From positions 620,001 to 684,000 of the forward strand of contig NZ_ASWH01000002.1 of the NCBI RefSeq assembly GCF_000407545.1: DNA of 64,000 nucleotides. Direction: 5' to 3'. Of the stretch, positions 43,391 to 52,858 are shown one piece after another (the stretch's first letter is position 1; each line of letters opens with the position of its first letter). The notes beneath the pieces were generated by a model. It had not been told where the DNA came from, did not search any database, and was given only the letters and a program-made list of their open reading frames with translations. The translations under genes and the position numbers were made by a program. The DNA comes from Enterococcus gilvus ATCC BAA-350 (GTDB lineage Bacteria; Bacillota; Bacilli; Lactobacillales; Enterococcaceae).

Positions 43391-44908
43391 TTACTGATTA
43401 ATGAGAGACTTTTTTTCTGATAATTCATTAACGAGATTTTGGATGGCGACGATTGCTTGCGGAGTCACATAAGGGTCCATCGAGATCAGAGGAAACTCTC
43501 TAGGCAATCCTTCCCGTGCGCCAGTGGTGATCAATCCGTCATAATCCATAATTTTTTTATACACATCTTCGTTTCCATCCCACGCATCTTCAAAATGATG
43601 GATCGTAAAATTCCCATAGACAATTTGTGTGATGACCTTTGAAATGAAGGTTTCTTCTGTTGGTGATAGATCCGAGATCAATAATAGATGAATCGTCCTA
43701 TCTTGAGAAGCCAGCAGCTCCAAGCTATCTGCCTCCTCCGTCAAAAGCAGGTAAACATAATTCGTGATAAAATCTTCTTTTTGGTAGAAATGATTTCTCT
43801 GGACAAACTGACGGACGATCTTTGTCACCTTCTCCACCGCGTGCTTATGCATGATCCTGACCATTTTCAAAAATACGGTGCGGCTTTTACGGAGAATCGC
43901 TAAGAATTCACCGCTTTCTTCATAAAGATACACATCATTCATCAAGACTGTGGTTAGTTCAAACAAGCGTTCTTTTTCAAAAGAGGTGCCCATCAAAGCG
44001 GTGAATGTTTCAACTAAAGCAAGGTGTTTTCTGAACATTTGCCTATAATCCACGTTATCCATCAGGGCCGCATCTCTATGCTGCTTGCTGAAGACCACTG
44101 AGTCTGAAAAAGAAAGCCACAGGCAATCACGCAGCACATCCTCTGTAAGATCAAGGTGAAAAGCCTCCGAAACAGTATCGCGAAACCCTCGGATCGTTCG
44201 TTTATCAGGCAGCAGCAACCCGCTCTTTCTAAGCTTATGTTTAGGATATGGGTGGCCATTTTTGATCCGCCATAAACTAATAAATACATTATAAGTCACC
44301 CGTTTTTGAAAAATATACTTTTTTTCAAGGCCATTGATCGCGGTAAATTCCGTTACGAATTTTTCGATTGCCCTTAACTGGTAGTCTTTCATATCTGGCA
44401 GCACCGTTCTTAAGGTATACTGCTTTTCAATAAAATAGCGATAATAAAAGTGCCGGATCACACTCTCCTTGCCCTCCAGACGCAACGGCCTGTAAAACAA
44501 TTCAATTCCTGCTTTGTTCAATTCGGCTTCCATTTTTTTCAAATAGCGCTGTGTATTGGAAAAACTCAAGAATAATGTTTTAGATAACGCTTCAATGTTG
44601 TCGCATTTTTCAAACAACAGTTGTTCCGCAATTTGAAATTCTGGTGAATTTATCAAAGCCTCTGAATAGAGTTTTCCGATACTTAAATCATCCTTTAACT
44701 CTACATGATACAACCCTTTCTCTTTTACAATGATGAAATTGTCCTGCTCATCATTAATGAGACTGATGTCATTTAATAAGATTGGTAACGAACACGCCAG
44801 TTCACTCAGCAACTGTTCACTTGACGACCCTTCGCGATTATAATAAAGCAATTCGATCAGTTCTAACCTACGTCTGTTACTTGTTCCTAAAACCTGACGA
44901 AAATCCAT
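43391..44908 (-). CDS. Mga/PRD-type helix-turn-helix regulator
   Basis: 505 residues from the ATG at 44908, which has GGAGG 8 bases upstream. An N-terminal winged HTH region (about 1-70) is followed by a second HTH (about 85-140, FLSFSNTQRYLKKMEAELNK) and a long all-helical part with PRD-like character, ending in a IIB-like alpha/beta region (about 400-490, LLISDLSPTEETF, DGLITTGAREG). This is the architecture of Mga/AtxA-like virulence regulators. Two others of the same type lie at 47570-49057 and 61709-63151. The target is not evident. Confidence 0.85.
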   Translation of the reverse strand: MDFRQVLGTSNRRRLELIELLYYNREGSSSEQLLSELACSLPILLNDISLINDEQDNFIIVKEKGLYHVELKDDLSIGKLYSEALINSPEFQIAEQLLFEKCDNIEALSKTLFLSFSNTQRYLKKMEAELNKAGIELFYRPLRLEGKESVIRHFYYRYFIEKQYTLRTVLPDMKDYQLRAIEKFVTEFTAINGLEKKYIFQKRVTYNVFISLWRIKNGHPYPKHKLRKSGLLLPDKRTIRGFRDTVSEAFHLDLTEDVLRDCLWLSFSDSVVFSKQHRDAALMDNVDYRQMFRKHLALVETFTALMGTSFEKERLFELTTVLMNDVYLYEESGEFLAILRKSRTVFLKMVRIMHKHAVEKVTKIVRQFVQRNHFYQKEDFITNYVYLLLTEEADSLELLASQDRTIHLLLISDLSPTEETFISKVITQIVYGNFTIHHFEDAWDGNEDVYKKIMDYDGLITTGAREGLPREFPLISMDPYVTPQAIVAIQNLVNELSEKKSLINQ

Positions 44909-45261
44909 AATTATCTCCTCCAATTTAACCAATGATGATGATTTTTTATGATTAGAACCAAGCCAACGCGAAATACCTCTATAAATGACGAGCTTTTCTT
45001 TTATTAAGACATAAAATAACTATCATTGTTTTATTGACGTGTGATTTTACACTTCTATTTTACTATCTTTTTATTAATCTATGTAGGTCTTTTCTCCTAT
45101 AAACCACGAATAAAAATAGGAAAACATCCCATAATATTCTTATTTTATAAACTTTTTGGTAAGCCGGTTCTTTATTTATTAGAATTTAGCCATTAAACTT
45201 TCTTGAGTAAATACGAAAGCGCTCTCTTAACTCTCACCAGAAGCGGAAAGCTATAGACACT
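44909..45261. other. gene-free region upstream of the Mga-type gene
   Basis: AT-rich 353 bp containing the promoter region of the Mga-type gene on the minus strand. No small ORF with an RBS and no strong repeat was seen. Confidence 0.5.
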
Positions 45262-45300
45262 AAAAAAAAACGACATTTCTTGTTTAGCAAGAAATGTCGT
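45262..45300 (-). terminator. terminator of the liaX-pspC operon
   Basis: ACGACATTTCTTG (45270-45282) pairs perfectly with CAAGAAATGTCGT (45288-45300). The nine A residues at 45262-45270 become the T tract on the minus strand. Confidence 0.93.
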
Positions 45301-45361
45301 GATTATTTTATAAAACAGAGACTACCTATACAAGTTGTTTCTTTTAGTTTGACTTACAGAT

Positions 45362-45643
45362 TCAGAAGTCGCTCCAAACATCCTCTTCAGAAGCTTTTGC
45401 CTGCTTCCGAGATTTCTTTGATTGTTTTTTATAGTTCTGACCGTGATCCTTCTTCGTATCTGCTTTTGGTATGATGAGCATCAGCAAAATATAGAGAAGG
45501 ATCGGCGCGCCGACCAAAACGATACTAATAAAGATATAGAGTACGCGCACGATCGTCGGATCAATATCATAATATTCCGCGATTCCCGCAAGCGTCCCTG
45601 TTAACATTTTATTTTTTTGAGATTTCGCCAGTCTTTTCTTCAT
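45362..45643 (-). CDS. PspC domain protein (LiaY-like)
   Basis: 93 residues. The PspC domain (about 10-62) shows MLTGTLAGIAEYYDIDPTIV and a membrane segment (ILLYILLMLIIP), followed by a basic linker and the acidic C-terminus EEDVWSDF. In enterococci the PspC protein LiaY works with LiaX in daptomycin and antimicrobial peptide response. It lies 15 bp after the liaX-like stop and before a terminator; no third liaZ gene follows. The paralogue at 60599-60883 ends in the same WSDF. Confidence 0.9.
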   Translation of the reverse strand: MKKRLAKSQKNKMLTGTLAGIAEYYDIDPTIVRVLYIFISIVLVGAPILLYILLMLIIPKADTKKDHGQNYKKQSKKSRKQAKASEEDVWSDF

Positions 45644-45658
45644 TTTGATTACTCCTTT

Positions 45659-47356
45659 CTAATTGTCGTAATCCTTCAAGAAAATGTTGCCTGCCTTCGA
45701 AGAAACATTGATTTGAGCAGGCTCATCTCCGAGTCGTTGAAAACGCAGGACTTTATGGGAATGCCCATTTCTTTCCTGAAGGGTTTCACAGTTTGAAAAT
45801 CGATAATTGATCGTTCCTGTTCCGGTTTTCGCAACGCCCTTTAAACCAATCGTTTTAGGCAAGGAAACTTTAACATTTCCGTTTATTGTATGTGCATTGA
45901 TTTTCTTCAGAGCATCATTTCCCATCGTCAATTTGATGTCCCCGTTGATCAGCGAGTATTCTGCTTTTGACGCATCCGCTTTTGAAATGATCGTTCCGGT
46001 CACCGTCTCTACTACCGTATCTAAAAGGCGCCCGTCCCGAATTTCGATTTCATTCGTTGTGCCCTCGATTTCTAGCGTGGACGCATCAATATCCTTGATC
46101 AATACGGTCCCATCGACTGCTTTGATGGATACATTTTTCGCCGCAAGGTCCTCGATCATCAAATCTCCCGTCAATAACTGGACACGTAGATCGTTGTAAG
46201 CGCGTTTTGGCAAATAGAAGGTCAAGGTGGCATGAACCCGTTTATTTGGAACATGGAATAAAAAGCGATAATCGTTTGCCTCAATTTGGCTGCGTTCCAA
46301 AAATGCATCGATGGGGTCAACTTCGTCCATTTGACCGATTAAATCAACCGAAGCATCCACCTTTACATCCTTGATCTCCTCATCTTCCCACATTTTTAAA
46401 ATAACTTTTCCTTTCGCTAATTTAATATCCAGCGAATGGGCATCAATCTCTTCAAATGTAAATGGATAATTAAAATGAGTTCTCGTTGTTCCGTAATAGT
46501 TTTGTTTGCCTGTCTTCCAATCAAATTCATTTGCAACAGTATCCGATACCGTTCTTGCAGCTTTATTGACCATTTGGCCCAATCGGCTGCTAAAATCCTT
46601 TGGTTGTACTTTGGGACGGTCGAAGGGTTGGTACCTTTGTTCTTCAAAATCCTCCGGGACATCAAAGAAGCGATCTGAAACATGAGGACTTTCCAGAGTA
46701 ACGAACAAGTCTTCATCAACGGCTAACCGCTCACGAGTCAATAAGTCGATCTCTTCTTCAAGATCCGCTAATTCTGACTTCATTTGATCATAAATGGGCT
46801 GATTTTCAGCTGAAAGAATCCCCAGCTCTGCTTCAAGGTTCAGCTCTCTGAATACGTCTTTTTTCTCACGAAGTGTCTCTTTTTTTGTTTGCAGCGCGTG
46901 ATCGAACTCGTCGATTTTTGATCGCACGGGGTCCGCTTCCTCCTGAACTGACTCTGAAGAATTCTCCCACTCATCGATCATACTAGACACGCTGTCCGTA
47001 TAATGCGGGGGATTCGGAGAAGGTTCTTCCCCTTGCTCTGAGCTTTGATCCAATTCATTTTTTTCTTGTTCAGTTTCATGTTCAGTAAATTGATCCAAAT
47101 CTGACTCTTGTTCAGCCGCTTCCTCAGCTTTTACTGTGTCTGTTTGTTCCAAATCCTCGCTGGCATCCACTTCGATCTCTGATACTTTTTCAGCTTGTGA
47201 CACCTCTTCCGTCTCACAGTCGGTTTCTGCTTCTGATTTTTCTTCAGTGCCTTTATCTGCCTCTGATAGTCCTAGACTTTCAAGTAAATCCAGTCCTTCT
47301 TCTGGGGACAGAATTCCTTTTTTTATGGATTCTAAAATTTTTTCTCGTTCATTCAT
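45659..47356 (-). CDS. liaX: LiaX-like envelope stress protein (DUF4097)
   Basis: 565 residues. The N-terminal short helical domain (MNEREKILESIKKGILSPEE and on, about 1-32) is followed by a long acidic low-complexity segment (about 35-145), a coiled-coil part (about 150-215) and a C-terminal DUF4097 beta-strand repeat domain (about 290-565, with ITGTIISKADASKAEYSLIN-like strands). This is the layout of enterococcal LiaX, a daptomycin- and antimicrobial-peptide-responsive regulator of membrane remodelling, with extra acidic sequence. It has a PspC partner downstream and an Mga-type gene divergent from it. The dyad at 47430-47450 may bind LiaR. Confidence 0.85.
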   Translation of the reverse strand: MNEREKILESIKKGILSPEEGLDLLESLGLSEADKGTEEKSEAETDCETEEVSQAEKVSEIEVDASEDLEQTDTVKAEEAAEQESDLDQFTEHETEQEKNELDQSSEQGEEPSPNPPHYTDSVSSMIDEWENSSESVQEEADPVRSKIDEFDHALQTKKETLREKKDVFRELNLEAELGILSAENQPIYDQMKSELADLEEEIDLLTRERLAVDEDLFVTLESPHVSDRFFDVPEDFEEQRYQPFDRPKVQPKDFSSRLGQMVNKAARTVSDTVANEFDWKTGKQNYYGTTRTHFNYPFTFEEIDAHSLDIKLAKGKVILKMWEDEEIKDVKVDASVDLIGQMDEVDPIDAFLERSQIEANDYRFLFHVPNKRVHATLTFYLPKRAYNDLRVQLLTGDLMIEDLAAKNVSIKAVDGTVLIKDIDASTLEIEGTTNEIEIRDGRLLDTVVETVTGTIISKADASKAEYSLINGDIKLTMGNDALKKINAHTINGNVKVSLPKTIGLKGVAKTGTGTINYRFSNCETLQERNGHSHKVLRFQRLGDEPAQINVSSKAGNIFLKDYDN

Positions 47357-47429
47357 GCTGATCTCTCCTCAACAAATTGTTCTATAGGTCTATTATGCAA
47401 GATTATTACGCATTCGTCATGGGTCGAAA

Positions 47430-47450
47430 GGACTAGTTCCACAGTCGTCC
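47430..47450 (-). promoter_or_regulatory. candidate response-regulator dyad upstream of liaX
   Basis: GGAC-x-A on one side and T-x-GTCC on the other form an imperfect inverted repeat about 75 bp upstream of the liaX start. A CATAAT near 47395-47400 with TGACGA 16 bp upstream could be the promoter. Position and symmetry fit a LiaR/VraR-type activator site, but the match to a published consensus was not tested. Confidence 0.4.
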
Positions 47451-47569
47451 CTTGATCAAAACGGATAAAAAACTTCTTATAAACACTCTGAATGGTTTTC
47501 AATTCAAACAATCGCCCAAAACTGGTAGTATCAAAGAGAAAAGAATGATTGGCAGAGAGGTGAAAAGTC

Positions 47570-49057
47570 TTGCAGAGAGAAATGTATGAACTGTTGGCGA
47601 GACGTAGTAAATTTTGTTTTTCTTTAATTGAGTTATTCCAAGTTGAAGAAGATTGGCTGGAAGTAAAAAAAGTCAGTACAAATTTAGAGATCAGTGATCG
47701 AAGTGTGCAGCGTTACATTCATTACTTGGAAGAAATTATTGAAGACTATAATCAAGAAAAAAATGCGCACATCCACATGCACTACGAGAAATTCAAAGGA
47801 ATCAAAATGGATTTCTCAGATTCTTCTATAGAACAACTCAAGCTTTATATCGTTAGTAACGATGAAAATCTAAAATTACTGATTGATTTGTGTTTATTAA
47901 AAACAGAACCCTTAAAAAAATACGCAGATAAAAATTTTATCAGCCCTTATTCGATTAAAAATTCTGTTATAACGATCAATCAGCTTTTAGCCTCTTTTAA
48001 ACTAAAAGTGGATACTCGTTCGTTGACCTTTACTGGTGAAGAAAAAACCAGTCGCTTTTTTACGTATATTTTCCTCTGGGCAATGTATAAAAACAGCCCA
48101 TGGCCCTTCGAATACGTGGATGAAAAGAAAATATACCAGTCCATCGCTACGATCGAAGCAGGCTTTGGCTATACCTATTCCAACATTCAAAAAAAGCAAA
48201 TAGCCTATTTTATCGCGATTTGCCTTATTCGAAACAAGAAAAAATTCTATATCGACAGCACCGAAAATTGGGATACTTACGTCAACATCCATGCCTTGCG
48301 AAAAGAAGAATTGATCGTGAAGGGAATGAACAATTACCAGATTTTCGAGAACAACGAATTGACGTTTCTTTTAGTCATCATGCAAATGAAACACCGCATG
48401 TACCGGTCATCTGAGATCAGAGATCGTATCCTGAATTATCATAAAAAAAACAATACAGACATTCTTCAGGCAACAAATTTGGCCTTTGAAAAATTTCAAG
48501 AAGACTTTTTCCGTATTCCCGAAGAAAAATTAGATGTCTTTTACACGTACTTTTTTTGTACCCATCTCCAAAGCAAGATTTTTCCCGGCGTCTATTTTGA
48601 TTTAGACGGCTATGATTCTTTAGAGGATACGAATGTCCCTAAAAATCTCGTTCGAAAGCTGAACGCCTTCGTCAAAGAAATGAAAGCCTCTACGAATAGT
48701 GATATTTTTGATGAGGAAGAGCTTTTAGTAAAACGATACCTCTTGCTTTTTTCCTTTTTTGAAAACTGGGTCGCCTATGAGCCAAAAATAACTGTTGCGA
48801 TTGATTCAGATATGTCCTTTTTAGTGAGAGAACGCCTGAAAAAAATGCTTCAGCGTCGTTTTGAAGGAAAATACAATTTAGAGATGGTCGAATCGGTCGG
48901 GAATTCTGAAGACAATTGTTTGGTCATCACCAACATGCCTTCAATCAATGGCTACCATCCAGAAAATATTTGTGTCGTAGAACCGCCTTTGCGGCCAAAA
49001 GATTTTCTAGTCGTCGAAAGAAAGATTGAAGAGACATTAGAAGGATTGTACGATTAG
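47570..49057 (+). CDS. Mga/PRD-type helix-turn-helix regulator
   Basis: 495 residues from a TTG at 47570 (GAGAGG about 9 bases upstream); an ATG at 47582 is an alternative. The HTH around 30-65 contains VSTNLEISDRSVQRYIHYLE, followed by helical regions and a IIB-like C-terminal part (about 410-490, ITVAIDSDMSFLVRERL). It is the same type as the genes at 43391 and 61709. It is divergent from liaX with a shared 213-bp region, so it could control or be co-controlled with the envelope stress genes; this is inference. Confidence 0.83.
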   Translation: MQREMYELLARRSKFCFSLIELFQVEEDWLEVKKVSTNLEISDRSVQRYIHYLEEIIEDYNQEKNAHIHMHYEKFKGIKMDFSDSSIEQLKLYIVSNDENLKLLIDLCLLKTEPLKKYADKNFISPYSIKNSVITINQLLASFKLKVDTRSLTFTGEEKTSRFFTYIFLWAMYKNSPWPFEYVDEKKIYQSIATIEAGFGYTYSNIQKKQIAYFIAICLIRNKKKFYIDSTENWDTYVNIHALRKEELIVKGMNNYQIFENNELTFLLVIMQMKHRMYRSSEIRDRILNYHKKNNTDILQATNLAFEKFQEDFFRIPEEKLDVFYTYFFCTHLQSKIFPGVYFDLDGYDSLEDTNVPKNLVRKLNAFVKEMKASTNSDIFDEEELLVKRYLLLFSFFENWVAYEPKITVAIDSDMSFLVRERLKKMLQRRFEGKYNLEMVESVGNSEDNCLVITNMPSINGYHPENICVVEPPLRPKDFLVVERKIEETLEGLYD

Positions 49058-49091
49058 CCTGTACATCTCCAATTTCTTCAATAAACGAAAG

Positions 49092-49144
49092 AAAAGTACG
49101 CCCTATCAAGTGACCAAAATTCACTTAGTAAGGTGTACTTTTTT
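49092..49144. terminator. bidirectional terminator
   Basis: AAAAGTAC (49092-49099) pairs with GTACTTTT (49135-49142), with inner stem AAGTGA (49108-49113) and TCACTT (49121-49126). It lies between convergent genes. Confidence 0.87.
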
Positions 49145-49150
49145 CGCGTC

Positions 49151-49663
49151 TTAGTTATTGACTTCTTCTTTCAAGCAGCTCGTTGCATGGCGAATGTCTT
49201 CTTTGACATTTTGGTAGCTGTAACGACGAATCTCGCCGCCTAAGTTATCAACGAGCATGATGTCGACCAGCTCTTCATTGGTTTCATCCATGTAAACAAG
49301 CAATCCTTGATCCCCTGGATTCAAACGTTGACTGACCTTATCGAAAATCGTATTGTTTCTTTTTGTTTTTACATAATTTGTTCCGATACCGGCAATATCG
49401 CCTACGACCCAGCCGCACAATACGCCTAATGGGCCGCCTAAAATCCCTACGATCGCTCCGATCAACCCGCCTGTAGCAATTCGATTGCCGCTTTCAAAGT
49501 CTAGGCTGTCTTTGATGGAGAACCCATTTTCGTCAGAGCTTTTCTCAATGATCGCTGCCTGCTTGATTTCTACTGTGGTCCCATTTGATAGTGTCTTTAA
49601 TTTCGATAATGCTTCATAGGCATCTGAGTTATTTTTATAAGTGATCAATGCAATTTTTTTCAT
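49151..49663 (-). CDS. DUF1269 family membrane stress protein
   Basis: 170 residues. A ferredoxin-like start (MKKIALITYKNNSDAYEALS) is followed by a glycine-zipper membrane hairpin (about 62-92, IATGGLIGAIVGILGGPLGV) and a polar C-terminal part. DUF1269 proteins are induced by stress in other bacteria; the function is unknown. It lies 28 bp downstream of gadB and ends before a terminator, so it belongs to the acid-stress block. Confidence 0.82.
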   Translation of the reverse strand: MKKIALITYKNNSDAYEALSKLKTLSNGTTVEIKQAAIIEKSSDENGFSIKDSLDFESGNRIATGGLIGAIVGILGGPLGVLCGWVVGDIAGIGTNYVKTKRNNTIFDKVSQRLNPGDQGLLVYMDETNEELVDIMLVDNLGGEIRRYSYQNVKEDIRHATSCLKEEVNN

Positions 49664-49691
49664 TATAAATCTTCCTTTCTTTCTTCACGTT

Positions 49692-51062
49692 TTAGTGGGT
49701 AAATCCTTGTGTGTGTTTTCCTTCATTCGCGTGCATCGAGACATTCGCTGCATTCAGCTCTTTGATCGCCGCATGGATATCTTTGATCAGTGCATTGGCA
49801 GAATTCATCGCGAAATCGCCGCGACAGACAAATCGTTGAATGATGATGTTATCTAAATCTTCAGGTAACGGATACGCCGGAACCTGCCAACCTCTCATTT
49901 GTAATCTATCGGCTAAATCATAGAGGTTCCAGTTCACGTCCGCATCTTCCTTCAGCTTGTAGCAAATAATCGGAATATTATCGCCGTTGTTGTAAATGTC
50001 AAAGAGGTCTGTTTGTTCGATTGCTTCAGACACCTTCATCGCAACTTTACGGGTCCGCTTATGGATCTCTTTATAGCCGTCGAATCCAAATCGGTAAAAA
50101 TTATAGTATTGCCCAATGATTTGACTGGCGCTTCGAGAAAAATTGATCGCCATCGTCGGCATTTCGCCACCAAGGTAGCTGACATTGAAGACCATCTTTT
50201 CCGGTAAATCTTTTCGATCCTTCCAAATGATCCAACCAATTCCGGGGTAAACCAAGCCATACTTGTGTCCAGATGTATTGATGGATACCACGTTCTTCAA
50301 TCGGAAATCCCATTCTAATTCTGGTGTGACAAAGGGAGCGAACATGCCGCCGCTTGCCGCATCCACATGGATACCGAGTTCACGTCCCGTTTCTTTATTA
50401 AAGGCTTCTACCTTTTTATCTAACGCTTGAATGTCATCGTATTTCCCTGTATAAGTGATGCCCAAGATCCCTACGATACCGATCGTATACTCATCCACGT
50501 AGTCCATTACTTTTTCTGCATCCAGACTCATGTGTTCTTCATCCATCGGTACCGTTCGCAAATCGATGTCCCAGTAGACACAGAATTTTTCCCAGCAGAC
50601 TTGATAACCAGAAGAAATGACCAAGTTCGGACGTTGTTTCGTTAGATCAACACCGCGCTTCACTGCTTCATCACGCCATTTGAATTTCATCGCCATTCCG
50701 CCTAGCATGCAAGCTTCGCTGGAGCCGACGGTAGATGTGCCGATCATTTTTTCTTTATCCGGCGCGTTCCAAAGATCCGCAATAATATTGACACACGCTT
50801 GCTCGACCTCTGCCGTGCTGGGGTATTCTGATTTGTCGATCGCGTTTTTTTCAAACGTCTCCGCCATCAGTTTTGTTGCTTCTGGTTCCATATATGTTTG
50901 GCAAAAGGTTGCCATGTTTTGTCGCGCATTCCCTTCATCGATCAACTGATCCTTCACCAATCGATAGGCACAGTCTGGTGATACAGGTTCCTTATTTAAC
51001 TTGTCGATAATGACGTTCTCGCTTGCTTGTTTTGATCCAAATAATGGAATAATGTTATCCAT
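49692..51062 (-). CDS. gadB: glutamate decarboxylase
   Basis: 456-residue PLP enzyme converting glutamate to GABA with uptake of a proton. SINTSGHKYGLVYPGIGW carries the Schiff-base lysine, GSSEACMLGGMAMKFKW is the PLP phosphate region and HVDAASGGMFAPF contains the ring-stacking and Asp residues. The C-terminus NEGKHTQGFTH has the histidine-containing plug seen in pH-controlled GadB. It is separated by about 30 bp from a choloylglycine hydrolase family gene; the GadC-like antiporter is 5.7 kb upstream in the same direction. Confidence 0.95.
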   Translation of the reverse strand: MDNIIPLFGSKQASENVIIDKLNKEPVSPDCAYRLVKDQLIDEGNARQNMATFCQTYMEPEATKLMAETFEKNAIDKSEYPSTAEVEQACVNIIADLWNAPDKEKMIGTSTVGSSEACMLGGMAMKFKWRDEAVKRGVDLTKQRPNLVISSGYQVCWEKFCVYWDIDLRTVPMDEEHMSLDAEKVMDYVDEYTIGIVGILGITYTGKYDDIQALDKKVEAFNKETGRELGIHVDAASGGMFAPFVTPELEWDFRLKNVVSINTSGHKYGLVYPGIGWIIWKDRKDLPEKMVFNVSYLGGEMPTMAINFSRSASQIIGQYYNFYRFGFDGYKEIHKRTRKVAMKVSEAIEQTDLFDIYNNGDNIPIICYKLKEDADVNWNLYDLADRLQMRGWQVPAYPLPEDLDNIIIQRFVCRGDFAMNSANALIKDIHAAIKELNAANVSMHANEGKHTQGFTH

Positions 51063-51093
51063 GATCGTTCCTCCTCTAAATTCTTCACTTTGT

Positions 51094-52074
51094 TTAGTTA
51101 TATTTAGGTGCTTTCGCTACCTCAAATCGTTGAACCTCTGTGTTATTCAAAAGTTCGTCAGACATCACTACTTTTGTAATACCGTTGCTCGCATAATCTT
51201 TGTAATAGATCGTTTTGCTTTCGTTGCACATAATGCTGATGAATTGCGAATAATCGGTCTCACCTGTTGTTTTTATTACGACACCTTTAGGAATCGTCAC
51301 AGGGGCCAAGATATTTAAAGCGTTCATGACTCCTTCATCTTCATCCTTCGCATCTTCAATGTGTTCTTTGAAAAATGTTGCCCGGACGAATCGTTCTGGC
51401 GGTGTATACCCACCTGGCAAGCCTGAAGTTCCTGTCCCTTGAGAAAAAGGTGTCGCTTGGAAATGATCAAACTCTTTTGATTCATATTGCTTCGGACGCA
51501 CATCCAAATAATTTCTCAAGTTTTCTAAATGCCATTCCAATTGAGGCGTATTCGTCATAACGTTTACGGGGTCTTCTTTAAAATGAAGTGTTTCCTCGGT
51601 TGGTTCAATAACAACGGACTTGCCGTTTGTATCTGTGATGATCCAATGCAGCGGCGTTACGAATCCTAAGATAGGTACAGCAATATCTACTAAATTGATA
51701 TCTTCTATCGCCTCTCTTAATGTATCGATCGAAGAAAAGTTTCCTAAAATCCATGTGATGAATTCATGAGGACAAAGGTTTGTCTTTTCAGGATTTGATT
51801 TTTCTTGATAAACGGCCTCTCCCGGCAAGTAAAGTTCCGCTACCGAAAGCCCTGCTTCGTTCACGCCGTCACACACAAAGTAATCTTCTCCAAGGTCTGC
51901 ACCTGTTCCTAAAAAGCCGAACTGATTGGTCCATTTTTTGCCATCGCTGGCAGATGCCCAACTGTAATCTCTTGGAAGATATAGAGGTTGCGCATCGATT
52001 GGATATGAAAAATCCATCGTCCTAGCTAATAGATGTTTCTTGTCGTTTGTTGTTATAAAAATACTTGTACACAT
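51094..52074 (-). CDS. choloylglycine hydrolase family protein (bile salt hydrolase/penicillin acylase-like)
   Basis: 326 residues of the Ntn-hydrolase linear amide family. Met-Cys at the N-terminus (MCTSIFITTNDKKHLLARTM) exposes Cys2 as nucleophile after Met removal, with Arg in LARTMDF and Asp and Asn in VCDGVNEAGLS and MTNTPQLEWHLENLR; LPGGYTPPERFVRATF holds the late arginine. It may deconjugate bile salts or cleave another amide such as penicillin V or an acyl-homoserine lactone. No signal peptide. It lies upstream of gadB in the same direction. Confidence 0.9.
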   Translation of the reverse strand: MCTSIFITTNDKKHLLARTMDFSYPIDAQPLYLPRDYSWASASDGKKWTNQFGFLGTGADLGEDYFVCDGVNEAGLSVAELYLPGEAVYQEKSNPEKTNLCPHEFITWILGNFSSIDTLREAIEDINLVDIAVPILGFVTPLHWIITDTNGKSVVIEPTEETLHFKEDPVNVMTNTPQLEWHLENLRNYLDVRPKQYESKEFDHFQATPFSQGTGTSGLPGGYTPPERFVRATFFKEHIEDAKDEDEGVMNALNILAPVTIPKGVVIKTTGETDYSQFISIMCNESKTIYYKDYASNGITKVVMSDELLNNTEVQRFEVAKAPKYN

Positions 52075-52207
52075 AATGAATCTCTCCTTGTTTGGTTATT
52101 TATTACACTATTTATTCTAGTGCAGAAACCCCCTAAGTAATTAACGCATCTTGTCGTATTTCGCGACAAAATATTTTTATAAATAACGGGGCTTTTCTCA
52201 CTGGATT

Positions 52208-52268
52208 TGAATGAAAAAACAAGACGCATCTCTATAGAAATGCGCCCTGCTCCCTCATTCAGTTTTTT
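52208..52268. terminator. terminator after the DUF308 gene
   Basis: CGCAT (52225-52229) pairs with ATGCG (52240-52244); an outer pairing TGAATGA (52208-52214) with TCATTCA (52255-52261) encloses it. A and T tracts are present on both sides. It separates the YhgE-DUF308 unit from the hydrolase-gadB unit. Confidence 0.7.
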
Positions 52269-52297
52269 ACACATCGTAGTCCGTTTGTACCATTGGT

Positions 52298-52858
52298 TCA
52301 GCGAACGGAATGGAGATTTTCCACATTGATAACGCCGCCGATGATTTTTGTAAAGCCAAATAGTAAAAAGTAATTTCCAATCAAAGATGGTGTATTGACG
52401 ATCAACGACCCGCCGCCAATCAGCAGCAACAGCCCCATCAAACAGCCAATCAAATCTACGATCAACGAAAGGTAGTAATACGGTAATGCGATCGATTTTG
52501 CCAGATCCAGTAAAAAGAATGAAATAACCGAATCACAGATAAACCAAAAGCCGAACAACATGGAAAGCATCGTCAAATTGAGAGACGTATTCACCACTAG
52601 TACGATACCGATCATCAAGTCTACAAACCCGATCACTAGTGCCGAATACTGATTGTGTTTCGTGCGCTTAGAGATTTTATTGCGATTGATAATCTCGAAG
52701 AAGCCTTTTATCAACGAGAAAACCCCTACTAATTGAATAGACTCGACGATCGTATTATCTGTATAACGCATCGCCAATAACGCCATGATCAAATAGATGA
52801 TCCCTGTCAAAATCTGCAAAAACCGATAAGATTTCACCCAGTCTTTTATCTTTTTCAT
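52298..52858 (-). CDS. HdeD-like DUF308 membrane protein
   Basis: 186 residues with six membrane segments in three two-helix repeats, the pattern of HdeD/DUF308. HdeD is linked to acid resistance in enterobacteria; the same role here is suggested only by the neighbouring gad genes. Its ATG overlaps the TGA of the YhgE/Pip gene, so the two are coupled. The N-terminus MKKIKDWVKSYRFLQILTGI leads straight into the first helix. It ends about 30 bp before a terminator. Confidence 0.85.
   Translation of the reverse strand: MKKIKDWVKSYRFLQILTGIIYLIMALLAMRYTDNTIVESIQLVGVFSLIKGFFEIINRNKISKRTKHNQYSALVIGFVDLMIGIVLVVNTSLNLTMLSMLFGFWFICDSVISFFLLDLAKSIALPYYYLSLIVDLIGCLMGLLLLIGGGSLIVNTPSLIGNYFLLFGFTKIIGGVINVENLHSVR

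Noticed and set aside
52053..52274. 73-codon minus-strand frame upstream of the hydrolase gene
   Set aside because: It covers the terminator hairpin and promoter region, has no RBS, and shows no protein-like composition.
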